A program made the translations under genes and the position numbers. A DNA stretch of 64,000 nucleotides from UBA2336 sp036787955 (lineage in GTDB: Bacteria > Bacteroidota > Bacteroidia > Cytophagales > Cyclobacteriaceae), in the NCBI GenBank assembly GCA_036787955.1, contig DAIQOI010000006.1:62001-126000 (forward strand), in the 5' to 3' direction. This document shows, in pieces, positions 10,401-18,689 of this stretch. Within the stretch, counting starts at the first letter, position 1. Each line of letters starts with the position of its first letter. The notes under the pieces were generated by a model. It searched no databases and was not told the DNA's origin. It worked only from the letters and a program-made list of their open reading frames with translations.

Positions 10401-10609
10401 TGCACAGTACACAACAAACCATCCGGCAGGACGAACTGAAAAACGAAGAAAGCATACGTGCTTACCCGACTGTAATAGCACAAATGGCAACCATACTTTG
10501 CAGTGAGCCCTACATAAAAAGAAACATGAACAACGAAGAATGGGACCTGTACAGCGGTGGGTTGAACTATGAAAAGACCTGTCCGAATTATCCGGCCAAT
10601 AACAACTGA
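7460..10609 (+). CDS. STAND NTPase (nSTAND1-like) with transmembrane helix, coiled coil and WD40 propeller
   Basis: The 1049-residue protein opens with the nSTAND1 signature NPFPGLRPF and a gate motif FFGRE. Walker A is GPSGSGKS (53-60) and Walker B is LILVDQFEELF (151-161). The STAND LPILQHALMRTW block is at 266-277, and a winged-helix-like region ends ISHESLMRIW (about 393-402). A basic stretch (KRKLQRIRR) precedes one membrane helix (about 501-523). An Ala/Glu/Arg-rich coiled coil (about 525-650) and a WD40 propeller (about 690-1015; for example FFATASKDKTVRLWNVNK) follow. By the positive-inside rule the NTPase is cytoplasmic and the propeller periplasmic. STAND proteins are nucleotide-switched oligomerising receptors. 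The outer-membrane barrel gene starts 2 bp downstream, which fits a periplasmic partner for the propeller. Confidence 0.88.
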   Translation: MRNTTESVISALNPFPGLRPFKMEESHLFFGREGQSDEVLLKLSRHRFVSIIGPSGSGKSSFIYCGVLPILYGGFLTDTTPNWEVVVTRPGGGPIENLAEALLKAQPDYLNADSSDQKIKRTIFTTLLRSSSLGLVEAILQSRKSTDVNHLILVDQFEELFRFKDSTDPNSINDTLTFINLLIEAVNYPDASIYVAITMRSDFIGECAQFPELTRKINDSHYLIPQLTREQKRRAIEGPVAVGGATITQRLVQQLLNDLGDNPDQLPILQHALMRTWNYWSAYRDHDDEPLDLKHYEAIGTMREALSMHANEAYDELTEEQQRICEVMFKAITEKRGENFGIRRPTRLSEIAAIADCTEEELIEVIEKFREPGRSLLTPAHGTPLTSKSIIDISHESLMRIWTRLKNWVDDEADAVQMYLRLAEAASMYQVGKAGLWRPPDLQLALNWQAKHKPTLVWGQRYHPAFERTMVFLEYSRKEYETEQRIRELEQKRKLQRIRRTAIVFAVLTIVALLFLVYAFIQQTIAEENYKLAEQRRLEAEDLRAQAEAARDSARVERDNALAARAAEAEQRQRAEAAQRQAEENAAEARRQKDEADRQRIRAQENERQAIANEAKALEQEKLAKQNAAEALRQRYLAQARAMALKSLELGSEPELEGLLAQQAYNFNTAHGGEPYDNDIYNGLFYALRNFNHPLTESLRGHVYGAARALVTRLKDGTIYSGGSDGKIIRWEESNGLWKGTEMVGRRSDYQIYAMDLSPDETRLAAAGLNYTNDLNNYIELYELNNMNNPKKIPGFTKAVENIQFTPDGKGLYARDNGGRSIKYTDFSVTRSVITPPIKINAIELSSDGTKLAGAGDNGSLYIWDVTRNYSVTELKLGSAPLTALTWHPSINQLVVGNATGQVRIIRDGVVIRTLSGHKGPIEQIRYNHQATFFATASKDKTVRLWNVNKLTIPPIELRDHLDWVWSLTFSPDDKQIMVGLHSTQQTIRQDELKNEESIRAYPTVIAQMATILCSEPYIKRNMNNEEWDLYSGGLNYEKTCPNYPANNN

Positions 10610-10611
10610 AT

Positions 10612-11691
10612 ATGAAAAGATTGTACTGCCGTATAACATTACTTTTCTTAACAGTAAACCTCTACAACGCCCTGGCACAGGAGTGTGCTCAGGCCATCCG
10701 GCTGGCACGTGCCATCTACGATCAGGGCCGGCTTCAGGAAGTAGAAACCTACTTGAAACCCTGCTTTACCGGAAACTCAGCAACCGATCAGAAAACACTG
10801 CTGGTTGAGGCCTACAAACTTTTGTGCCTAAGCCACATATACCTCGAAGAACCCGAAAAAGCCGATGAAGATATGCTGAACATCAAACGAACCGATCCCT
10901 ATTACCGGCCCAATGAAGGAGTTGACCCGGCCGAATATGTGGCGTTGTATAAAACATTCAGAGAAAACCCTGTATTCCGCTATGGCGCTCGCATAGGCAT
11001 CAATGCTTCCCGCCCCAACATACGCTCACTGAATACAGCCGTACAACTGGATGAAGGCAGTTCGGTAAAACAAGGTTTGGCATTTTATTTTGGATTGAGT
11101 GCCGACATCCCCTTAAAATCCAGACTTACCCTGCACAACAACATTTTATTCAATCCTTATCGGTTTAACATTACAGAAAACGTAAGGGTATATGATCCGC
11201 TAACCGACCAGGAAAGACGTAATCAGTTTCGCGGCACCGAAAATCAGACCTGGCTAACCATTGGCTCTCAGGCAGAGTATGCCCTGTTTCCCACTGCCTC
11301 AAATTTTAGCCAAAAACTAAGTCCTTATGTAGCAGGCGGTGGTAGCCTGGGATATTTGCTGAATGCCGACATGACGGCAGAAAGGCTGCGTGAAGGCCAG
11401 TCGGCCGTGCCCGAGGCCAACATCGATATTTACCGAACCCGAATGAATGTTGGTCTGACAGCAGCCGCCGGTATTAAACCAAAAGTAGGAACAGGAAAAC
11501 TGGTCATTGAAATTCGTTTCACCTATGGTATAACACCAGTAAACACACAAGACAAAGCCTATAAAAACGAAAGGCTGCTGATGGACTATTACTATGCCGA
11601 TCCCATCTTTACCATGAACTCTCTTTCATTTTCGGTAGCTTATATGCAAGATAAATTTGCACCTAAAAAATTAACACGAAGTACAAAATGA
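10612..11691 (+). CDS. Outer-membrane beta-barrel protein with an N-terminal periplasmic helical domain
   Basis: The 359-residue protein has a signal peptide ending near NALAQ. A mainly helical segment (about 25-115) resembles a short TPR-type domain (QAIRLARAIYDQGRLQEVET, LSHIYLEEPEKADEDML) and contains three cysteines. From about 120 to the end, alternating hydrophobic strands indicate a PorT-like barrel (RYGARIGINAS, SLSFSVAYMQ). Known barrels of this group sit in the outer membrane. It starts 2 bp after the STAND stop and overlaps the lipoprotein gene by 4 bp (ATGA), so it is almost certainly co-translated with both. The helical domain would face the periplasm, where the STAND propeller is predicted to be; direct contact is inferred. 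No specific family name is certain. Confidence 0.72.
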   Translation: MKRLYCRITLLFLTVNLYNALAQECAQAIRLARAIYDQGRLQEVETYLKPCFTGNSATDQKTLLVEAYKLLCLSHIYLEEPEKADEDMLNIKRTDPYYRPNEGVDPAEYVALYKTFRENPVFRYGARIGINASRPNIRSLNTAVQLDEGSSVKQGLAFYFGLSADIPLKSRLTLHNNILFNPYRFNITENVRVYDPLTDQERRNQFRGTENQTWLTIGSQAEYALFPTASNFSQKLSPYVAGGGSLGYLLNADMTAERLREGQSAVPEANIDIYRTRMNVGLTAAAGIKPKVGTGKLVIEIRFTYGITPVNTQDKAYKNERLLMDYYYADPIFTMNSLSFSVAYMQDKFAPKKLTRSTK

Positions 11692-13022
11692 AAAGATGCT
11701 GTTACATATTGTTATGCATTGTTGTGCTGACTTCGTGCAATAATCTCGACAATGCCACACCATCAAACAGAAAAACTTTCCTGAAGTTCTACGAAGGACC
11801 TTACAACCTGTCGGCTGCAGCCGTTGAACTTACCCCTACTGGCTACGTGGTATTGGGCAATATGTCTGTAAATGTAACCGATACATCCTTTACCCAGGCA
11901 GCATTGTTAAACATCCGCCAGGATGGCACACTTGCCGAAGACATTCACTACTATCCTGGCGGGAACGGAAAATCATTTAAACCGCTGTTTGATGGTTCGG
12001 CAGTAAACGGCTACATCATGGTTGGCGACAGCGTGTTTGTAGATCCTTTTGCCGAACAAGCGGCTAATGTGGAAGTGTATTCCATGCGCATTTTACTTTT
12101 AGACAACAACTTCAATACAGTCAATAAACTTTTAATCTCAGATAATACGGCTACCGGTAATCAGGTAAAAGTAGACTTCTCGGCTGAAACAATAGGTGTG
12201 TCGGCAGACGGAAAAGTAGTAATACTTGGAACGCGTAAAGCCAATTTAACTGCTCCGGCCGAACCCCTCCTTTTGGGAACTTCTGCCGACCTGAGTTCTT
12301 CCTGGTATGTGCCCTATCCGCTCATTCCCGGAAGAACAGGCATCAACGGACGCAGCATCCTCTATATAGGCGAAAAAATTTTCTGGACAAGGTCACTATC
12401 TGAGGTACAGGGACCATTTATTAACAGTTGGATCAGTTTACCGGTGGTACAGGAAAGAGCTGCATTTATTAACGACAGCGCAGTAGGCGAATACGCCCAG
12501 GGGGGTCAATACTTCATAAGTCATGATATAACCACGGCAAGCAATCCCGACTTTGGTTTTGGCATAACGGGCACCTTCAGTAAATCAACGGATGGATCCA
12601 AAGGAAATATCTTTTTCATTCAGGCTCGTTCAAACGGCACCTTTATTCCCGAAAGTCTGCGCTTTTTTGATATGGTCCTATCGGCCGATGGCACACCGCT
12701 CTCCGATAGCACACAATCCGTAACCATCGATGAAGGAAGAGCCATTACCTCCACCCGCGATGGCGGATTTGTAATTGCAGGAACCATCATCACCGTACCC
12801 GGCGTGCTGGGTAAGGGTGGTAAAGACCTGGTTCTAATAAAATTAAGTGCTGCCGGAAATATGCTGTGGTATCGGTTACTGGGTGGATCGGGTGATGATG
12901 TACCAGCAGCAATCAAGGAAACACCGGATGGTGACCTGATAATTGTTGGCACGCACACGTTAGGTAATTATTCAACCATCTTTCTGGCCAAAACTGACAA
13001 AAACGGAGAATTAAAAAATTAA
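11688..13022 (+). CDS. Lipoprotein with degenerate propeller-like repeats
   Basis: The 444-residue protein starts with a signal peptide and lipobox (VVLTSC, Cys at about 17), so it is lipidated. The mature protein has beta-rich repeats with the pattern 'A..DGG..I.G....' (for example ITSTRDGGFVIAGTI, IKETPDGDLIIVGTH) and lysines in 'LVLIKLSAAGNMLWYRLLGG', typical of bacterial beta-propellers near cell-surface proteins. Its ligand is unknown. The start overlaps the barrel gene's stop by 4 bp, and the giant adhesin follows after 3 bp, so it belongs to the same operon. Surface exposure cannot be told from the residues after the Cys (NNLDN). Confidence 0.7.
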   Translation: MKRCCYILLCIVVLTSCNNLDNATPSNRKTFLKFYEGPYNLSAAAVELTPTGYVVLGNMSVNVTDTSFTQAALLNIRQDGTLAEDIHYYPGGNGKSFKPLFDGSAVNGYIMVGDSVFVDPFAEQAANVEVYSMRILLLDNNFNTVNKLLISDNTATGNQVKVDFSAETIGVSADGKVVILGTRKANLTAPAEPLLLGTSADLSSSWYVPYPLIPGRTGINGRSILYIGEKIFWTRSLSEVQGPFINSWISLPVVQERAAFINDSAVGEYAQGGQYFISHDITTASNPDFGFGITGTFSKSTDGSKGNIFFIQARSNGTFIPESLRFFDMVLSADGTPLSDSTQSVTIDEGRAITSTRDGGFVIAGTIITVPGVLGKGGKDLVLIKLSAAGNMLWYRLLGGSGDDVPAAIKETPDGDLIIVGTHTLGNYSTIFLAKTDKNGELKN

Positions 13023-13025
13023 GCC

Positions 13026-14960
13026 ATGTCACGCAATCATTACCTCATGTTGATTTTTTGGCTGACATTCAACTGGACTGCCAGCAAAGTCTCCGCACAA
13101 CCCGAGCCTTCTAATCACGTTACCGGCTTTACTGTTACCGCTATGGGTTCTTCCGTTATTGAACTCACGTGGACAGATGCTACGGGCGGGACCCTGCCTG
13201 ATTTCTACCTGATTGTGGGACGAGTTGTACCTACAGGATCTTTCGTGCCGGTAGCAGACGGACCGGAGATCCCTGCCGACCCTGATTGGAGTGACGGCAA
13301 CTTTGCTGCTATCGTGCCGCACGGCGGAGGAGGAATCCTTTCGGTAACTGGCCTCGATCCGGAAACACAATACGAGTTCGCCATCTATCCTTATAGAGAA
13401 GCTGCCGGAAACGCAAATTATAAAACCTCGCCAGCACCAACACCCAACTCTGCATTCACGTTTTCCGTGCAACCCGGCGGGCACTCACCAACCTTTACAG
13501 CTACGCTGTCGGGCAGCACCAATATAATCTTATCGTTTGATGCAGCCAGCACCCTGGCCGATGCCGACGGTTACGTTATTTATCGGAGAGAAGGCAGCCC
13601 GGCCCTGCTTACGGGTTTAAATGATGGATCGGCTCCCCCTGCAATGCTGAGTGGCTCTACCGTACGGGTGACCATTACCGGCAACACAGAAACCAGCTAT
13701 ACCGACACAGGACTTGAGGGTGGTAAAACTTACCATTATGTACTGGTGCCTTACAACTACGATGGCCTTAACAATGCCACCTACAACTATCTTACAGATG
13801 GAGCTGAGCCACGGGCCAATGCCACCACCACCTTAATTATCACACTTGCCCAGGTAACCGGAGGCGTAGCGCCCAGTCCGTTAACCGGCGGAAGCACCAA
13901 CCAGGCTATTCTGGGATTTTCTATAACCACCAATGGTCCGGTAACCTTTAACGGGCTAAATGTAAATCTTACATCCACACCAATAGGCAAGTTCTTATCG
14001 CCGCGCATATTCAGTTCAACAAACAATGTTTTTGATTTGGCTGATGTATCGATAAGCTCCGGAACCTTATCGGTAAGTGAGTTACAGTTCAGCGGTATAG
14101 GCCAAACTTTATCTGCTGCCGGAACCTACTACTATTTTGTAGTAGTAAACGTAGCCGCAACGGTCAATGCATCCACTCCTGCAATTCAGCCCTCATTTTC
14201 AGAGGCCAACATAGCTTTTACCAGTCCTTCTGCTACAGCCCAGCCTGCTACTCTTACCGGCATCGACTACTCATTTGCTGACGTTTCTCCTCCATCTGTA
14301 ACCAGCACCACCCCGCCCGATAATGCTACCGGGGTTTCCGTAACACTAAACACGTTGCAGGTTACTTTTGATGAAAACGTTATTTATGATGGCGACAATA
14401 CCACCACCAGTGAACAGATAAGAATACGGAACGTTACTTCGGGCACATTTATAGAAACAATAAACCCGCTGAATGTAAATGTTTCCGGCAACAACGTTAC
14501 CTTTACTTTCAGCACTTCATTATCGCCGGGAACAATTTATGCGATTTATATCGGAAATTCCGTTTTTAAAGATGCAGAAAACAATTATTTCCCGGGTATT
14601 AACAACGACACCGACTGGAACTTTCAAACTGAATTTCCCCCTGACATCACCGGATATTCATCTGACCCGACCTGTATGGGCGAAACCATTAATATTTTCG
14701 GAACCGGTTTTGGCAGCACCACACCATCGGTAACAATCAACGGTATTGCAGTAACGCCCAGTGCATCATCCCCCACATCCATTACAGTAACCATCCCCTC
14801 AACTGTTACAGGCGATGCCACGGTGGTAGTAACAAATACCACCAATGGCCTGAGCGCCTCAGATAATACTTTAACTTTAAAAATGCTATTGCTGCCAGCC
14901 TCCCCCTCTACTCCACTCCAACTGTTCCGGTTGTTAACCAGAATTATCAGATTTCGGTAG
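13026..14960 (+). CDS. T9SS surface adhesin, N-terminal part (upstream of frameshift)
   Basis: The 644-residue frame has a signal peptide (to about VSAQ). Two fibronectin-III-like domains follow (about 28-150 and 155-270), then a beta-sandwich region (about 275-420), an SbsA-type Ig-like domain (about 425-545, VTSTTPPDNATGVSVTLNTL) and an IPT/TIG domain (about 548-625, INIFGTGFGSTTPSVTI). The last 20 residues, after TLTLK, are Leu/Pro-rich and do not resemble the rest; they arise after a frame break near 14876-14884. In the -1 frame the domain pattern continues without interruption to 18559. It is read here as the first part of one protein of about 1,840 residues, exported by type IX secretion. 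It starts 3 bp after the lipoprotein gene. Confidence 0.8.
   Translation: MSRNHYLMLIFWLTFNWTASKVSAQPEPSNHVTGFTVTAMGSSVIELTWTDATGGTLPDFYLIVGRVVPTGSFVPVADGPEIPADPDWSDGNFAAIVPHGGGGILSVTGLDPETQYEFAIYPYREAAGNANYKTSPAPTPNSAFTFSVQPGGHSPTFTATLSGSTNIILSFDAASTLADADGYVIYRREGSPALLTGLNDGSAPPAMLSGSTVRVTITGNTETSYTDTGLEGGKTYHYVLVPYNYDGLNNATYNYLTDGAEPRANATTTLIITLAQVTGGVAPSPLTGGSTNQAILGFSITTNGPVTFNGLNVNLTSTPIGKFLSPRIFSSTNNVFDLADVSISSGTLSVSELQFSGIGQTLSAAGTYYYFVVVNVAATVNASTPAIQPSFSEANIAFTSPSATAQPATLTGIDYSFADVSPPSVTSTTPPDNATGVSVTLNTLQVTFDENVIYDGDNTTTSEQIRIRNVTSGTFIETINPLNVNVSGNNVTFTFSTSLSPGTIYAIYIGNSVFKDAENNYFPGINNDTDWNFQTEFPPDITGYSSDPTCMGETINIFGTGFGSTTPSVTINGIAVTPSASSPTSITVTIPSTVTGDATVVVTNTTNGLSASDNTLTLKMLLLPASPSTPLQLFRLLTRIIRFR
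14876..14884 (+). other. Frame break: T TTA AAA slippery-type heptamer or 1-base deletion in an A run
   Basis: Codons in the upstream frame read act tta aaa atg; the downstream frame reads tta aaa aat gct. The change equals one missing A in the run at 14879-14883, or a -1 ribosomal slip at 14876-14882, whose spacing (T TTA AAA) fits the X XXY YYZ rule. After the slip the protein would read TLTLKNAIAASLP. A homopolymer assembly error or a real mutation explains it as well, and is the simplest cause. No clear stimulatory hairpin or upstream SD was identified by eye. Confidence 0.75.
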
Positions 14961-17900
14961 ACAACACGCAAACCGGTGTGAATTACAGGCTGCGCGAAAT
15001 TCCCAACCCCTTTACAGGCGGAGGAACAGCCGGCACGGGGGGCACCATTACTTTTTCTACCATTTTTAATAAATCGACTGCAGGCACTTATCAATATGAA
15101 GTACAAGCCCAGTCAACAGGTTGCACCTCACGGGTCTACGGGCCCCTGAATGTAACCATCATTGAGCTCCGGGCTAATGCCGGAAACGATACCACCATAT
15201 GTGCAGGCAGCAACGTACGTTTGGGTGGCTCTCCTACTGCTGAAGGTGGTACGGGATTCTACTCCATCACATGGAGTGCTTCACCTGCCGACCCATCGCT
15301 GGCAGGGCAAGCCAATGCGTCCAATCCGGTTGTATCGCCAACCCAAACCACCACCTACACGGTAGTGGTAGATGACAGTTCACCGGCAACGCCCGCTACC
15401 GATCAGATTGTTGTTACGGTAAACCAACCCGCAGATCCGGCCAACATCGAAATTGTTCTGTCGCCCGACAGCTCGGCTTATAATGCCAATTCAGGGCCGG
15501 TGAATTTAAGTTACAATCTTACAGGCGGAGTTACCGGAACGGGGGTATTCAGCGGCAATGGCGTTAATAGCTCTAACAACAAGTTTTATCCTGGTGCGGC
15601 AAACATTGGCCCAAATACCATCACCCTTACCTTTACCAATTCAGCCGGATGCGTAACTACCAAAACCCGTGTTGTAAATGTATTCAGCCCTGATGCCTAT
15701 TTACCGGAACTTGAAGCAAAGTACTGTATTAACCACGGCAACGAAACCGTTACTGTTCAGGAACTGCCCAATGAAACATTTCAGGATATAGTTTATTTGT
15801 ACAAGCACTCAACAGGCGAGTTCTTACCTTATAATGCAGGCATGGGCTGGAATTTCGATGCTTTAACGAATCAAATTACCTTCAACACCACGTTGTTGGG
15901 CGAAAGCACGTACACTTTTTACCTGTATTACTACAGAAGTCAGACCTGCTACAGGACAATTTTTATTTATGACCCGACGTGCTTGTGTTTTAGACCTATA
16001 ATACAGGCATATGATTGTTCTTATTACTATTACGCCACGGTTACATTTGACATTGTCCCCCTGCCCGTATTGTTACTTGAAACAGAAACTGCAGTCTGTA
16101 TTAATTCCAACAACCCACTTATCCGAATCAATCCAACCGGAGGCAACCTAAGCGTGAACGGTGGCACCAATGGCCTGATTTTAAGTGGTGGAGAATATTA
16201 CCTGGACATTGACCATCCCGACCTTTACACTACCGGTGAGCCACCGGGTGTTAATACGTTGTATTACACATACACTGATCAAAACAATTGTACCAACACC
16301 ACCAGCTTAAACGTTACTATATTCGATGTACCTATTCCTTATTTTGACAACACTTCGGTTTGCGATGGCGAAACCAAGAACTTTGCACTCTTTCCGGGCA
16401 CAATCATCCCCCCCGGTGTTACGATAGACCGATACATCTGGAACCTGGGCGATGGCTTTACCTATTCCTCCACCGATATCAACGAAGTCTTCCCCTACAC
16501 CTACCGTAACCCGGATAATTACAATGTGCAACTCACCATGCTTACCACCGATAATTGCAGCAGCTCAACTAATCGTATCGTAACAGTTGCCCCTGTGCCG
16601 GTTGTTGGTTTTACCTGGGAAAATGTCTGCCACAACCAGGCTACGCAGTTTTATGGAAACGTTTCGCTACCCGACACTCAGATCAATTCGTTTGAGTGGG
16701 ATTTCGGTGACGGAGTAGTGATTACAAGAAATCCTCCCCGAACCAGTGTTGTGAGCGAACCGAATACAACAGGCACGGTAATTGCCCCCCTTCACAGTTT
16801 CACTTTGTCCGACAGCGCTCAGGCACAGATTTTTAATGTGTCGTTCAGGGTTACCTCCAATTTCAATTGCTCAAGCGACACGGTAATTCAGATCTATAAA
16901 GTTCCCAATATTAAAGTTACGGGATCAGGGAGCTTTACCAAGCACCTTTCCGATTTTGACGGCACGCTGGTACAATGGGTAAGTGGCGGGATTAACAATT
17001 CGTGGCAGTTAGGCCTTCCTTCCGGCACCTTAATCAACCGGGATGCCTCCGGCAGCGGAAAAGCATGGGTTACCAACCTTTCCGGACCGTATAATCCAAA
17101 CGAAAAATCATGGGTACACAGCCCATGTTTCGACTTGGAAAAACTGAACTTGCCGGTGCTAAGCTTCGACAGGAGGCTATTGACCGGATCAGAAGATGGC
17201 GTGGTTCTGCAGCTGAACACCACCAACACTACGCAGGGCAATTTAAACTGGCAGGTTGTCGGTTCGGTGGGCGAAGGCCTCAACTGGTACAACAGCGTAG
17301 CCATTCTCGGACAGCCGGGGGGCCAGGTGGCTGTTGGCTGGGAAGGATCACCTGCTGCCGACTCGATCGGATGGCGTAAAAGCTTAATTGCGCTGGATGA
17401 TTACCTGCCTCCCCTGGGCAGTAGTGGACGAAAAAATGTGCGTTTTCGCTTTGCTTTTGGCAGTGACGGTGGCTTTGCCGAACGTGAAGGGTTTGCGTTT
17501 GATAATTTTGAAATTAATAAGAGAGGTAAAGTAATTCTGGTTGAACAGTTTACCAACAATGGCTCTTCCAATTCCGGTGCATCCGAAACCAATAAGGTGA
17601 GCAATGCACAGGTTAACAGTTTTATAGGTTTGCCTAAAACCACCAACGAAATTGTAAAGGTGCAATACCATGTTGGTTTTCCCGGACCTAATATTGACAA
17701 ACTTTACATGGATAATACAGTCGATGCATCGGCACGTGCTGCTTATTACGGCATTACAACTACTCCTTATACTTTAATGAATGCCATAAGGCAGGCTGGT
17801 GATTTTTACAATCCTCCTGATCCGCCGGGAACAAGTTGGGCACCGAACCTCTTCAGTCAGCTTTCACTGGCCTCTCCAAAGATCAGGATTGATACCATTT

Positions 17901-18559
17901 TTACATCAAATGAAAATACCGATGGCATTGAAGATAGCCTCACCATAACTACACGCTTTACAGCTTTGGAAAACATACCACCTGGTCTGGCCATCCATGT
18001 AGTAGTGGTTGAACGTGAGATTGACGCGGTAACCGGAACAAACGGTGAAACCAATTTTACCTATGTTATGAAAAAGATGCTACCATCGGCGTTAGGCTAT
18101 AGATACAGCTCAGCTATTACTCCCGGTTTCACTGATTTAATCAAAGTTCACTGGGTTCCACGTGCTTACAACCTGGATAGTCTTTCCGTTGTTGTTTTTG
18201 CCCAACAGGAAATCAGTAAAGAGGTTTATCAGGCAAAGTTTCTCCGCACTTTACAATACCTTCCCACTGCCAGTGTTGTCACCAGCACCGAAAACCCTCT
18301 TACTCCGAGCGCCATTCATGTATATCCCAACCCGGCCAACGACCTGCTTCATATTGAATTCAGCGAGGCACTTCAACAACCTGTACCTTTAACACTAACC
18401 GACATGCACGGACGAACCGTACTACAAACGCATATGGAGACCGGACAGCGATTCAAGGCAATCAATACTACCCACATTATGCCGGGTATGTATCTGCTGC
18501 AACTGTCGGCCGGACCACACCGGCTGCGAAAAAAAGTTGTAATTGTACACGAACAATAG
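14882..18559 (+). CDS. T9SS surface adhesin, C-terminal part with PKD domains, thioredoxin-like domain and sorting signal
   Basis: This frame continues the upstream protein; it is open from about 14867, and its first start-like codon (GTG, 14978) is not convincing. Ig-like/PKD domains follow (for example VTVNQPADPANIEIVL, DRYIWNLGDGFTYS, NSFEWDFGDGVVIT), then a jelly-roll-like region (about 17100-17500). Next comes an Omp28-like thioredoxin-fold segment (KVILVEQFTNNGSSNSG, VKVQYHVGFPGPN) that lacks the CxxC pair. The C-terminus is a type A T9SS sorting domain (SAIHVYPNPANDLLHIEF, GMYLLQLSAG). The protein should be exported and attached to, or released from, the cell surface. It ends the six-gene run; 130 bp later terC has its own promoter. 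Confidence 0.85.
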   Translation, partial: NAIAASLPLYSTPTVPVVNQNYQISVDNTQTGVNYRLREIPNPFTGGGTAGTGGTITFSTIFNKSTAGTYQYEVQAQSTGCTSRVYGPLNVTIIELRANAGNDTTICAGSNVRLGGSPTAEGGTGFYSITWSASPADPSLAGQANASNPVVSPTQTTTYTVVVDDSSPATPATDQIVVTVNQPADPANIEIVLSPDSSAYNANSGPVNLSYNLTGGVTGTGVFSGNGVNSSNNKFYPGAANIGPNTITLTFTNSAGCVTTKTRVVNVFSPDAYLPELEAKYCINHGNETVTVQELPNETFQDIVYLYKHSTGEFLPYNAGMGWNFDALTNQITFNTTLLGESTYTFYLYYYRSQTCYRTIFIYDPTCLCFRPIIQAYDCSYYYYATVTFDIVPLPVLLLETETAVCINSNNPLIRINPTGGNLSVNGGTNGLILSGGEYYLDIDHPDLYTTGEPPGVNTLYYTYTDQNNCTNTTSLNVTIFDVPIPYFDNTSVCDGETKNFALFPGTIIPPGVTIDRYIWNLGDGFTYSSTDINEVFPYTYRNPDNYNVQLTMLTTDNCSSSTNRIVTVAPVPVVGFTWENVCHNQATQFYGNVSLPDTQINSFEWDFGDGVVITRNPPRTSVVSEPNTTGTVIAPLHSFTLSDSAQAQIFNVSFRVTSNFNCSSDTVIQIYKVPNIKVTGSGSFTKHLSDFDGTLVQWVSGGINNSWQLGLPSGTLINRDASGSGKAWVTNLSGPYNPNEKSWVHSPCFDLEKLNLPVLSFDRRLLTGSEDGVVLQLNTTNTTQGNLNWQVVGSVGEGLNWYNSVAILGQPGGQVAVGWEGSPAADSIGWRKSLIALDDYLPPLGSSGRKNVRFRFAFGSDGGFAEREGFAFDNFEINKRGKVILVEQFTNNGSSNSGASETNKVSNAQVNSFIGLPKTTNEIVKVQYHVGFPGPNIDKLYMDNTVDASARAAYYGITTTPYTLMNAIRQAGDFYNPPDPPGTSWAPNLFSQLSLASPKIRIDTIFTSNENTDGIEDSLTITTRFTALENIPPGLAIHVVVVEREIDAVTGTNGETNFTYVMKKMLPSALGYRYSSAITPGFTDLIKVHWVPRAYNLDSLSVVVFAQQEISKEVYQAKFLRTLQYLPTASVVTSTENPLTPSAIHVYPNPANDLLHIEFSEALQQPVPLTLTDMHGRTVLQTHMETGQRFKAINTTHIMPGMYLLQLSAGPHRLRKKVVIVHEQ

Positions 18560-18639
18560 CGCGATGCGAAATACAACCGTTCAAAACGATACCTGCCCGC
18601 TAATCCTGTAAAATCGCCTCTAAAATAGCCAGCCAACCG

Positions 18640-18670
18640 TTGCGCGTATGCCTGCCTTCTCCTATTTTTA
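18640..18670 (+). promoter_or_regulatory. Bacteroidota-type promoter for terC-yheT-SRAP
   Basis: TTG at 18640-18642, exactly 20 nt of spacer, then TATTTTTA at 18663-18670 (one mismatch to TAnnTTTG). The predicted start, near 18676, gives a leader of about 14 nt to the ATG at 18690. It separates the three-gene unit from the adhesin operon. Confidence 0.5.
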
Positions 18671-18689
18671 AACCGCAAACAACCCCCGG

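Noticed and set aside
14978..18559. Reading the downstream half of the adhesin as a separate gene starting at GTG 14978
   Set aside because: It would lack a signal peptide though it carries a T9SS sorting domain, and the frame is already meaningful upstream of 14978.
2813..18559. Calling the STAND/TIR locus a phage-defence island
   Set aside because: No integrase, att site, transposase or restriction genes flank it, and the adhesin and barrel partners are not typical of known defence systems; function is left open.
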